DNA from: Megalonaias nervosa
Taxonomy: Eukaryota > Mollusca > Bivalvia > Unionida > Unionidae
Assembly: GCA_016617855.1 (NCBI GenBank)
Contig: JAECUM010003660.1
Coordinates: 62,001-126,000 of the forward strand
Length of the DNA: 64,000 nucleotides
Direction of reading: 5' to 3'
The first letter of the stretch is position 1. Each line of letters starts with the position of its first letter. The notes below the pieces were generated by a model. It was not told the origin of the DNA and made no database searches. It saw nothing but the letters and a program-made list of their open reading frames with translations. Below are positions 51,519 to 61,221 of this stretch, in pieces. Both the position numbers and the translations under genes were made by a program.

Positions 51519-52309
51519 CAATAGATTTGTTGGGTCAAATAAACCCAGCTGATTTTATTGTGGAGAATTATGAACCATTCGTGTCAAAAGGTTTTATCTA
51601 TATCACTTATGGTTGAATCTGCCAAACCTATCCCAATTTAAAATTTCAAGGGACACAGGAGCTTCTCAGTCTTTTATTATCAGATACTTTGCCTTTTTCT
51701 AAAAAGTCTTCTTCTACTGAAAGTAACTCATTCAGGGTGTAGAGTTTGGCTTTGTTAATGTTCCTCTCCATTGTGTAAATTTGTCAACAGACTTAATCTC
51801 AGGACCCATGACAGTCAAAACAATGTAATCTTTACCTATCGATGGTGTTCATTTATTACTAGGCAATAATCTAGCTGGAGATAAAGTTGTGGTTAATCCA
51901 CTCGTAACTGACAAGCATTGTTTGGACGAGAAAGTCGATCCCAGATTCTGCAGTTACCAGACTTACGGCAAATAAAGCTCTTGAGAATGATGTTGATCAG
52001 GAAATTATTACTTTAGCTGACACATTTTTGGTCAGGCTTTTGATGAGGCCACTTTTGCTCCTGGTATGGATGAATCAAAAGGTACTGATTATGATGATCC
52101 TCTTTTTACAGCTCTTTCTCTTTATTCTAATCAGGGTGACAAATGACAACCACTTATCGTCAACCAGGAATAAGATCCTGAGATCTCTTGTTTTTTCAGA
52201 GGTCTATTAGCAAAACTGAAGCCACAGAACTACCTGTTTGTTATTTTGTTAAAAATGGGGTCATTATGAGAAAATGGAGGTACACTCTGGTGATGAATGT
52301 TAGTGAGCT

Positions 52310-53250
52310 ATCAAACTGTTACTCCTAAGTTGTATAGACAGGAAATTCTTAGTCTTGCCCATGAAACTCCTTGGCTGGTCATTTAGGGGTCATTAAGACT
52401 TATCACAAGATCGATAATCATTTTTATTTACCAGAAGTTAAAAGTGATTTTTTGTAAGTACTCTAGATCTTGTCACACTTGTCAAATGGTAGGAGAACCC
52501 AATCAGTAGATACCTAAGGCTCATCTGCAATCTCTTCCTGCATTTTGACAAACCATTAGAAGAATAATGGTAGACTGTTTCATTCCCTTACCAAAGACCA
52601 AGTCAGGTAACCAATACTTGTTGACCATAATGTGTGCATCTTCAAGATTCCCAGAGGTAATTAGTTTGAAGAATATGAAATAGTAAATGCTTTGATAAAG
52701 TTTTTATGAAACAATTTGGCCTTTCCAGTTTGTTCAGTCTGATCAGGGTCAGATTTTATGTCTCGAATTTTCCAGCGAGTTATGCATGAATTTGGCATTC
52801 AGCAATTTAAGTCTTCTGTCTATCACCCAAAAAGCCAAGGGGCTTTTGAAATATTTCATCAAACTTTGAAGAATAGGATTCGGTCATATTGTTTTGATAC
52901 AGGAAAAGATTCGGACGAAGGTGCTCATTTACTGTTGTTTGCTGTTAGGGAATCAGTTCAAGAACTTTATGATTTAGTCCATTTTGGGTATTTTTTGGAC
53001 ATACTATCCTAGACCATTGAAGTTGTTAAAAGAGAAACCTATTTCATATGAAGATACAGAAATTAAACTTCTCTACTATGTTTCATATTTTAAATATAAG
53101 TTGTCAGAGGCTTGTGAAGCGCTCAGCCAGAATGAAAATGAGGTACGACAAAATACAAAAGGAACGGTGTTTGCAACCTGGTGATAGAGTTCTGGCTCTC
53201 TTGGCCTTATCTCAGGCTAAGTACTATGGTCTTTACACAGTTGAAAAGTA
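52310..53250 (+). pseudogene. integrase domain of the Gmr1-type element
   Basis: An HHCC finger with the pair C-H-T-C at about 52477-52488, a core beginning M-V-D-C-F (first Asp), S-D-Q-G-Q (second Asp, about 52738-52752), and G-A-F-E-I-F-H-Q-T-L-K (catalytic Glu, about 52841-52873). The C-terminal Q-P-G-D-R-V-L-A-L-L and K-Y-Y-G-L-Y-T-V-E-K make a GPY/F-type module. Multiple frameshifts. Confidence 0.8.
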
Positions 53251-53408
53251 AGTGATTTAAATTATATCATTAATATTACTGGGAGATGAAAGCAAATAAT
53301 ATTTGCCATATAGATATGCTAAAGGAGTATGTTTAAAGAGATAGCCATGTTAATCATGCAGTCAGTTTAGTTGTACCTGTCCCACACATTGAGGATTTAA
53401 GTGATGGA

Positions 53409-54858
53409 GTGCAATCAGACTGTAGTGACTTTTGTGTAACCAATTGTAGGAATTTAAATATATTGAATAATCTGGACCAGAAACTTTCACATCTGCAGAA
53501 ACAAGAAATGAATAAACTAAAACAGCTATTACTTGATTATGAGCATTCGTTTCAAGATCTTCCAACACGAAGAAATAAAATTTACCATGTGATGAAATTG
53601 TAGATTCTACACTTGTGAAACAACATCTGTACAGGCCGAACCGTCTCAAACAGGAATGTTTGTAAAAAGAAATTCAGCATTTGCTGGAAAATTATTTAAC
53701 AGAACCCAGGTAAAAGAGACTTATGTTCACCATATATTCTTGTACTGAAACCAGATAATATTTTCTGCATGTGCACCGACTATAGAAAAGTGAATAGTGT
53801 GACTAAAACAGGCTCATTTCCATTGCCAAGAATCGATGACTGCTTTGACAAAATTGGAAATGCAAAATATGTCACAAAGTTTTACCTTTTGAAAGGATTC
53901 TAGCAAATTCCACTGACGGAAAGAGCAAAGGAAATTTCGGTATTGGTAACTCTAGATGTACTCTATCAATATAAAGTGATGCCGTTAGGAATGAAAGGTT
54001 TGGATTGTACCTTTCAATGTTTAATGAACATGATTACATTTGGTCTAGATAATTGTGATGCTTACATCAATGATGTCATCATCTACAATGACACTTGGAA
54101 AGATCACTTGGAGAAAAGTTCTTTGATAGATTCAGTGATGCAGAGTTGACAATTAAGTTAAGTAAAAGTGAGTTTTGCCATGCTTGTTTTTACATTTCTA
54201 TGACATATTGTGGGACACTGACAAGATAAATGCAAAGGTCAAGACTATCTTTGAATTCTCTGTGCCTATCGGTGAAAAGCAACTGATGCAATTTTTATGT
54301 ATGGCTGGATATGATGGGAAATTTTGCTCCAGTTTGTCCATAATTGTTGAACCCCTGACCAATTTTTGAGTTTTAAAAAAACATGTTTCATTAGCCTGAA
54401 AAATGTCAGGAAGTTTTTGATAAGTTAAAGGCCATATTTAAGAGTGCACCAGTTCTTTCAGCTCTAAATCTCAGACAATCATTTAAAATTTCTTTTGATG
54501 CAAGTGATGTTGGGGTTGGTGCAGTATTGATTCAAGAAGACAAAACTGGTGTAGATCATCCAGTGTGCTTTTTTCTAACAATAATTAAATAAGCACCAGA
54601 AAAAAAAATTATTCCACAATCGAGAAGGAATATTTGGCTTGGAAACTGGCTAGGCAACACTTTGAAGTGTATTTTAGTTCAGCTCCATTTCTGATTATTG
54701 TATTCGGTGATCAGAACCCCCATACTCTCATTGGCAAGATGATAAACAATAGCCAGAGATTATTAAGATGGAGTTTATGTTGCAGGAATACAGTATTGTG
54801 CCTGAGGCACTTTAAGGGAAAAGATAATCTAGTTACAGATGCACTTTCACGTGTATAG
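53409..54858 (+). pseudogene. reverse transcriptase and RNase H of the Gmr1-type element
   Basis: Gypsy-type RT landmarks: C-T-D-Y-R-K-V-N, F-P-L-P-R-I-D-D-C, M-P-L-G-M-K, then A-Y-I-N-D-V-I-I-Y, where the first catalytic Asp of the pair is Asn. RNase H follows: F-D-A-S-D-V-G-V-G-A-V-L, then S-T-I-E-K-E-Y-L-A (the TxxEKE motif) and H-F-K-G-K-D-N-L-V-T-D-A-L-S-R, ending with TAG at 54856-54858. Stops and frameshifts throughout. Confidence 0.85.
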
Positions 54859-54995
54859 AAGTATTTATATTGATTCATGTATATTTTGTGTCATTCATAA
54901 GACTTTATCTTGTGTAGTTTTAACCACATTTATATATGATAATATTTAAAAGAAAGCTTTATTATATTAATCTTTCTTTGCTTTATGAGGGTAGG

Positions 54996-55275
54996 TGTTA
55001 TATATATTTAATTTGCATTGATTGTTTATTGGGTTTTTTTTAAACATTCATGATGTGCTATGTTTAATTGTATTTTGTACTTGACCTTGCTCAAAATCAA
55101 GTTTATTGTTTACCTGTTTAGAACCAGTGTTTCTCTGAGTATAACAAATTCTTTTTAAAATTTTAAACTTTAACTTTAGTATTCTAGGGAAGTAAATTAT
55201 TTGTTGAATTTTGCAAACTTGTTGGTTTTCGGTCTTTTCCGTTATTTAGTTTAAGACCATAGAGTCGTAGTAACA
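54996..55275 (+). repeat. 3' LTR of the Gmr1-type element, internally deleted
   Basis: Starts TGTTATATATATTTAATTTG after a purine-rich ATGAGGGTAGG stretch (candidate polypurine tract, about 54986-54995). Ends CGTAGTAACA. Only 280 bp remain, matching the first ~150 and last ~130 bases of the 5' LTR. Confidence 0.82.
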
Positions 55276-55323
55276 CGCACACACACATATATGTGTGGGT
55301 ATATATATATGTGTGTATGTGTG

Positions 55324-55406
<83 letters not shown>
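55276..55406. repeat. (CA)n/(TG)n/(TA)n compound microsatellite
   Basis: CACACACACATATATGTGTG, then alternating blocks, then about 75 bp of TA. Confidence 0.95.
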
Positions 55407-55408
<2 letters not shown>

Positions 55409-56397
55409 TTTTTATGTTATACTTGCTTGCAAAAGCTATAGATTGTTATATACTAGGTTTGATTTAATATCCTACAAACGCGAATTGCACATAATTGTTC
55501 ATTGCCCATTCTTAAATCTTTTCTGTTTTCTTCTGTATTTGTTTGGGGGGGAGGGGTTACATGTCTGATGTTGTCTTTTATACATTTTCTGTCAGGACAG
55601 GGCAGATTAGGTTTTCAGATACCCTAAAAGTTAAAGAAGAAGTAACAGTTTATTTTTTTACATTAATAATTTTTCTCTGGCTTAATTCAAGGAAGGTCTG
55701 TCATATATTATTCTTGTCCAGAGCATCTTCATAGGCCAAAGTTCAAAACCAGTCTGTCACTAACAGGGGGTAGGCAGTATATGAGAAATACGAATAAGGA
55801 TTAGTCCAGTAATCAATACTTGATTTTCTAACTGTATTAAACAAGGTATGTTAATAATAATAATAATAAATATATATATATATATTTGACTATATATTTG
55901 ACATTTGCCAAATTAGTCTCCACGTATTGCTAGTTAACATGGACAGGTTGTCATTTACTTGTTAAGCTTCACCTGTCAAGAAGTTTCCACTGTCTACTTG
56001 TAAGAGATAATCAGGCCACAGTAAGATGTTTTCTTGATGAAAGCCAATTTCATACTGGTTGTAGCGTTTTCTTGATGAAAGCCAATTTCATACTGGCTAT
56101 AGCCCACAACATTTTATAGTGTGACCTCAGCCTGTACACATTTGTAAGAGACATTTGATGCTGTGTTGTTAGTTCATCATTCAGATATGAAAAACGTTTT
56201 CTTTTTTCTTCTAACAAAATAAGGGGGTTATGCATTCGTTTCCTTTATGAATAATAAAATCATGAAAAATTGAGATGAGTTGAAACGACTTTTTTTGTTG
56301 TCTAGTGACAGAATAAGATATATGTACCCAATACGAGTACTGCAGACCATACTAATGGCTGTGGAGACAGTTAGCTAAATTTGTATTATTATCCAGC

Positions 56398-56398
<1 letters not shown>
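55407..56398. other. intergenic, no gene recognised
   Basis: Contains a 33-bp direct duplication at about 56030-56098 (TTTTCTTGATGAAAGCCAAT followed by TTCATACTGG, twice) and a short TA run near 55868-55885. No coding similarity. Confidence 0.45.

Positions 56399-56488
<90 letters not shown>
56399..56488. repeat. (CT)n microsatellite
   Basis: About 90 bp of uninterrupted CT. It generates Ser-Leu open frames. Confidence 0.97.
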
Positions 56489-56489
<1 letters not shown>

Positions 56490-57049
56490 GAGTTTCGAAA
56501 AATCATAGTTTCGTCTCTCTACAATTCAAGTACTTACTAGTTAATAAACACGACACTCTTCTTTCTTAATTAAAATCCCTTGTCAACGTATTTGGTTTTA
56601 CTATCTGGCTGATCAAGTTCATCTTTAATATTGCTCTAAAAAGCCAATTTCAAACGAAATCATGTGTAAATGTTCATACAAATTGTATAAGAAAATTCAG
56701 GGAATATACACAGATTATATTCATTAGCACAGAATAGAATAATGTTTCTTGGTGTTCACTGGTACCTCCGCCTCAAGGAACACGTCCAGGATGCTATGTT
56801 AAAATTTGTCATGCTATCAGTAAAATGCATACTTATTGAAATGCAAATAACTCATATATTTTGGTCTGAGATAGGGAAGCATAACTTCAGCATAAAAAAT
56901 GTTCTTTCTAGATATATATCGAAAATTCCGTAGATGTCTCGGGGGAAATTAAGCTCAAGACGATCATCCAGTTTAGTAGATTCATGGACAACAACATAGT
57001 GATGGTTACCCATGTGATTATGCACGTCTGGTTTCTTCAGACAGACCCG
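56489..57049. other. intergenic, no recognised feature
   Basis: AT-rich, nothing supported. Confidence 0.4.
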
Positions 57050-58210
57050 GCTGGTTGCTTGTGCTAAGTGCGCGATGTACACAGGCGCCTTTTCATTTCC
57101 TGTTCATTTTATTCGCAATTTATTGGGAAAAAAAAATTTGGACAGGCGCCAAACATTCATCGCACACACAAGAAAAACACCACGCGCCGGGCCTGTCTTC
57201 AGATGTATTACATCTTAACAACAAATTAGGAGTACACCCAGTACCTCGCAAATCCAACCGTTGCAAGTTTGTTTTCAACAACAAAAGTGCTAAAGAGACG
57301 ATTCCCTTGGATAGAGGGAATCCCAACCACACTTCAGTCACTACTCACGCACGTGCGAGGAAGCACGCTCTTTTTGGAGACCGTATAAAGCCAATAAAAA
57401 TGTTGCCTTTTCGCTATTTTAGCAATTCTAAGGAGTTCTCTCACACCGGGATGTATCTTCCATCTGTAATCCTATTTCTCGCTCTACTCTAAGAAAAACA
57501 AATGACCAGGACTATTTTTGTCTTCCTTCGTCTTACAATAAACATATCTGCCATCGGCGTAAAGGTAAATACCCGCTGTAAGATCTATAATATTTAAATT
57601 CGTCTCCGTATTTTGCCAGGCATATGAGTACTGCCTCCGGATGACCTGACGCCGTCTACAGAGACGTCACAGTCTACAGAGACGCTCAAGTCCCGAATGA
57701 TCAGTACTAATCCCGGATCATCGACGTTTCGTTCAGTGAACGTCTGGAGATAAGTCACAGTTTGACAGGATCCTTAGTTTACTTCATTATCCTTCTTCAC
57801 TGGCGTCGCTAATTTTGTCGTAAGTATTGCTGTGGGCGCCTGCGTCACCCCGTTCTTTTGTGTTTCAGGACCCTTGCTCACAAGCGTTGTCTTTCCACAC
57901 CCGATCTGATAATGCTCAGAGAAGACTGAAACTTCTGCGAATTAATGATCGACAACATCATTAGCAACTTCTGAAGTTCCTGAATCCATCAGTTCATTGC
58001 CCAAGAAAGACAAACCGACATTCAAATTCCTAAAACACTTGGGTCAAGTCGCTGATATACTACATTGTTTAGTGAGGCAGCTTGAAAAATCGAGCATCAA
58101 CATAACTTTCCTTTCGCAGCGACGATTCCATCAGTTATTAAGAAGGCTTTCTAATAGAGACGTACGCCACTTTTCTAAACCGAGGTCCTAACCGTAGACA
58201 GAGATGTTGC
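57050..58210. other. CpG-richer unique segment, possible promoter or first-exon region
   Basis: Compared with the surrounding CpG-poor DNA, CG dinucleotides are frequent here (GCGCGATG, CACGCGCCGG, GACGTTTCG, GGCGCCTGCG). It has a direct repeat GTCTACAGAGACG (57652-57664 and 57671-57683) and a TGACG/GACGTC-rich stretch. CTAATTTTGTCGTAAGTATT at about 57807-57826 contains a consensus splice donor (GTAAGT). An open frame at 57055-57492 (145 codons, +) has no recognised domain. A transcription start of a gene to the right is possible but not shown. Confidence 0.35.
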
Positions 58211-58285
58211 AGGCCAGTGAATATCAAAATATGCGTGGCCTCAGGCGGTCGCATTCACATATAACTAATATCTCATTGTTCGCGT

Positions 58286-58455
58286 TTGTTAGAGTCTCAG
58301 GCTCGGCCAACGTGGGTACGTGAGAAGCTACCAGTAGCCTCCCAGGGGTTGGTGGTTTTTTCCGGGATTTTCCCGGGAGCTTCCTCTACCAAGAATACTG
58401 GCCGCCATATCATCTGCTGAGAATGGCGTTAAACCCGTAACAACCAACCAATCAA
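58286..58455 (+). mobile_element. tRNA-derived SINE, copy 3, 5'-truncated
   Basis: Begins within the B box (GTTAGAGTCTCAGGCTCGGCC) and continues with 'ggttggtggttttttccggg', 'cttcctctacca', 'tactggccgcca' and a (CAAC)n tail. It retains more CpGs than the other two copies and therefore looks younger. Confidence 0.85.
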
Positions 58456-59010
58456 AATCTGCATCAGTCATATGGCGTGTATTGATTTATCTAACGTAAT
58501 CATTGTTTGCTTTGGGAGGAAATCCACCTTGTGTAGGGGAGAAACAATAGTAAAAATGATGTACAGCGCATAGCATTTTCTTCAATGTAAGTTTTCATTT
58601 GGTATTTGTTGATTTGTCTGATATTATCTGAGTGGCAAAAAACTGTATTTTCACATATTCTATTTTGCTTGATAAACTAACATTCTTGGATAAATCAGTA
58701 AAATATACGCTGTATGGTTATTAAAATTAAAGATTTTAGGAATAAATTAACTATATTGGTTTTAAAAGATCCTGAACTGTGAAATTGGCAGAGAATTTGC
58801 AAATAATGGTCATTGATTCAAAAAGCATGTGCTTGAATTCTATACAATTTTCAGCTTATACGATACAATTTAGTTGACAAGTAATGAATGGCTTCAATTT
58901 TTTTGTACTGACAAGTTACATTTAAAATCATGATCACAAATGTTGTAAACAGGTCTCTTTTTACTATTGTGTGTAACGTAAAAATCGACTACATCATCTG
59001 TCTTAAAATA
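58456..59010. other. no recognised feature; left border of the viral element not found
   Basis: AT-rich sequence. The element's left terminal inverted repeat could lie here, but its partner would be outside the window. Confidence 0.4.
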
Positions 59011-59279
59011 AGCAGCAGGAAGGGTGAACAGACCACTTTGTACGAGACCTTATTTTACAAAAATAAAGGTTCCTACAGGGGCTGAAAAATAAGGTCAATA
59101 ACGCTAAACCGAACCTTCTAACTTTTATTATTACCGTATAGTTTGAAAAACGAATAATAAATTATTTGGGTTAGCTCATTTTTATTATTTTATTTTTGAC
59201 TTTTTTGTTTTTTATGTTATAATGCGTTTAGTTTACTCGCCGGGTCACTCAATTTTTGTCATTCACCCTTCCTGCTGCT
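59011..59279. repeat. perfect 18-bp inverted repeat upstream of the viral genes
   Basis: AGCAGCAGGAAGGGTGAA at 59011-59028 and its exact reverse complement at 59262-59279, 233 bp apart. The right arm ends 33 bp before the first viral start codon. Between the arms is an AT-rich T-tract (59175-59215). It could be part of the element's terminus, an origin-type structure or a regulatory site. Confidence 0.7.
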
Positions 59280-59296
59280 GTAAATTAAATAGTCAG

Positions 59297-59304
59297 TATA
59301 AATA
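59297..59304 (+). promoter_or_regulatory. TATA-box-like motif before the first viral gene
   Basis: TATAAATA ending 8 bases before the ATG at 59313. The spacing to the start codon is very short, leaving almost no leader. Confidence 0.35.
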
Positions 59305-59312
59305 TTATTAAT

Positions 59313-60392
59313 ATGGTTGTCATCGGAGAACCACATTCAGCTAGATTAGCAAGAGAGCGACTAGAAGCAATTAGAAAATATTTACCTGTTCGTGATGCTG
59401 TCAAGCAACAATTACAAGAACGTCAGGAATCTCATGTTGAATTTGAAGAGGATACAAAACAATTATTTAAACCAATTACAGAGACAACTAAACCTCTTCT
59501 TCCTGTTTTAGAGAAAACCGCTGAGGTAACTGGAAAAATAGCAGAGAGAACAAAACAGACAAAAAGAATTTTACGAGAACTTCCAGTTGATATAGCTGCT
59601 GCTCAGCCACCGAGGGATATACCAGGATTGATTGAAGGTGATTCGAGTGTTCCCCCTGTTAAACCGGAAAAATATGAAACATCAAAAAGAAAATATGTCA
59701 AAAAACCAGTAACCAAACTTTCCGCACGGGGTCTTATTTACGCTAGTAATGATCCTATTGGAGTCGCTGCTACAGGATATGCTTATCGTGATCTTTTTTT
59801 AGATCCAAATACTCCTGATATTTCAAGAAATAAATGGAATTCTTTTATATTTCGAAACGTTAACAAAATAACCAAAATTGCCGGTAAATATCGAGATAAA
59901 TTTAAAAAATTTTAGGATGATGTTAAAGAACATGAAAAGGACTTTATTCGTAAAGGTGTCGATGATAGTGAACAGAGAGAAATATTGGAAAGAGAATTAA
60001 AAGAATATAAAGAAGAAGAAGAAGAAAGAGAAAAATTTTATGAAGAACAACAACCATCATTATCATTACCACCGCCATTACAACTAACACCAGAGGAAGC
60101 AGCAAAAGGACGAAAAGTAAAAGGATCAAAATATTGGTCGCCAGCCTCACGGAAAATTCTGGAAGAACAACAATCATCTCCATCACCACCTCCTCCACCA
60201 CAAAAACAGGATCCACAATTATTATTATCACCGTCTATGTTAGAAATGGAGAAGGAATCAGAAGAAGATTCAGATAGGGAGATCAAAATTCAAGTATTAA
60301 TTAGCCGTGCTGAATACCTTAAAAAAGCTATAGATACAATGGGAATGGGGGGAGAAGAATATAAACATCGCATTAATGGTGTCTCATATTAA
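59313..60392 (+). CDS. viral-element protein of unknown function, interrupted by one in-frame TAG
   Basis: One reading frame runs 360 codons from ATG 59313 to TAA 60392, broken only by TAG at 59913-59915 (codon 201). The first 200 residues are charged and helix-prone, with a short conserved-looking segment around Y-A-Y-R-D-L-F-L-D-P. The part after the stop is strongly acidic (K-E-E-E-E-E-R-E), then proline-rich (P-S-P-P-P-P-P), and ends with a basic helix before G-V-S-Y. Codon usage and frame continue unchanged across the stop, so a point mutation or programmed readthrough is likelier than two genes. No ATG occurs in frame soon after the stop. I do not recognise the family; by position it may be a virion-associated protein. 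Confidence 0.65.
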
Positions 60393-60717
60393 TGCATTAG
60401 AAGACATTGCATACAAGTTAAGTGAATTAGGATTAAAAGACTCTGAAGTCAATAAGATTATTCCAAAATCTTATTACAGTGTTAGTGGAAGAGGTCTCTC
60501 TACCGGAGGTGATTTTACTCTATGTCCAAATAACGTTATCTCAGACGTTGATCGACTAGAAATCCTCATCGGAGGAAAACGAGCTGGTAATAATTCTCCA
60601 GAAATAATTAATGAAGTAGCCGATATTTGCAGACGGTTATTCACCGGCGGTATCATGGACGTTGATGTTTATCAGTCTCTTATTAATGAAATTGCCGATG
60701 GCTACTACAGTGACTGA
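60376..60717 (+). CDS. hypothetical viral-element protein, 113 aa
   Basis: Starts at ATG 60376, overlapping the end of the upstream gene by 17 nt in a different frame, as in compact virus genomes. It contains L-E-D-I-A-Y-K-L-S-E-L-G and ends E-I-A-D-G-Y-Y-S-D. The middle has G-R-G-L-S-T-G-G-D and G-G-K-R-A-G. No transmembrane segment, signal peptide or recognised domain. Confidence 0.6.
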   Translation: MVSHINALEDIAYKLSELGLKDSEVNKIIPKSYYSVSGRGLSTGGDFTLCPNNVISDVDRLEILIGGKRAGNNSPEIINEVADICRRLFTGGIMDVDVYQSLINEIADGYYSD

Positions 60718-60748
60718 GTACGTAATTAAATACAATTACTATAATAAA

Positions 60749-61207
60749 ATGATCGTATACGGTACTCAACGTGGACCAACTATGGTCAGGGTAATAAACT
60801 CACGATTACCAGTATACAAAACAACCTACGGAGATGGACTAGGTGATGTTGTTCAGGGTCTATTTAGAAGGATAAAAGCAATACCGATCGCAAAGCAACT
60901 GGGTATGAAAGCTATTGATGTTGTTCGTGAAAAAGGTATTGGTGCTATGGGTAATGTTGCTAGTAAAGCATTTTCAGCATTTAAAGATAGACAAGCACGA
61001 TTAATACGACGAAAACTTCAACCTGTAAAATTACCTAGTACTGAAGTAATGCCTGCAAATGTCAGTAAAATAATAAATCAAGTTGCTAATCAAAAACTAG
61101 CCGAGTTGGCTGATGTACCAATGTCAGAAAAAGAAAAAAATATAACCGCTAGTCTGATAGCAGGAAGTGGTCTCACTTCCCGAAGTGGTCTTCGTTTTAG
61201 ACGATAA
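60749..61207 (+). CDS. small basic virion-type protein, 152 aa (candidate minor capsid/core protein)
   Basis: Start chosen at ATG 60749, the first Met after the upstream gene's stop at 60717; the frame is open further 5' but would overlap it. Early on it has Y-G-D-G-L-G-D-V-V-Q-G-L-F-R-R-I, then alternating small hydrophobic and basic segments (K-A-F-S-A-F-K-D-R-Q-A-R-L-I-R-R-K-L), and a basic C-terminus rich in Gly/Ser/Arg. A glycine-rich start followed by an amphipathic F-R-R segment is typical of minor capsid or core proteins of adenovirus- and Polinton-like viruses, but the assignment rests on composition and position. It lies 14 bp upstream of the capsid gene. The sequence around its ATG is ACTATAATAAAATG. 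Confidence 0.6.
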   Translation: MIVYGTQRGPTMVRVINSRLPVYKTTYGDGLGDVVQGLFRRIKAIPIAKQLGMKAIDVVREKGIGAMGNVASKAFSAFKDRQARLIRRKLQPVKLPSTEVMPANVSKIINQVANQKLAELADVPMSEKEKNITASLIAGSGLTSRSGLRFRR

Positions 61208-61221
61208 TAATTATAATAAGG

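Larger units (their letters stand above)
48415..55275 (+). mobile_element. Ty3/gypsy-like LTR retrotransposon with integrase before RT (Gmr1-type), decayed
   Basis: 5' LTR 48415-49292 and 3' LTR 54996-55275, same orientation and sequence family; the 3' LTR has lost about 600 bp internally. Domains in order: a Glu/Arg-rich gag start (49385-49720); a CCHC zinc knuckle C-T-Y-C-K-K-T-G-H-V-I-S-D-C (50425-50466); an aspartic protease motif D-T-G-A-S (about 51650-51664); an integrase HHCC finger (about 52350-52495) and catalytic core (52560-53010); a GPY/F-like module near 53180-53250; then reverse transcriptase (53690-54150) and RNase H with F-D-A-S (54490-54858). Many stops and frameshifts. The polymerase box reads Y-I-N-D instead of Y-x-D-D. 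A solo LTR is nested between the knuckle and the protease. Confidence 0.85.

Noticed and set aside
56381..56569. Ser-Leu repeat open frame
   Set aside because: Created by the (CT)n microsatellite.
57055..57492. 145-codon open frame on the + strand as a gene
   Set aside because: No recognisable domain, hydrophobic start of mixed composition; more likely part of a non-coding CpG-rich region. Kept only as a note.
59985..60392. A separate gene starting near 59985
   Set aside because: There is no ATG there (the codon is TTG), and the frame is continuous with the upstream gene through one TAG, so it is described as one interrupted gene.
60662..60748. Earlier start for the 152-aa basic viral protein
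   Set aside because: It would overlap the preceding gene by 56 nt with no support; ATG 60749 lies after that stop, in the expected short gap.
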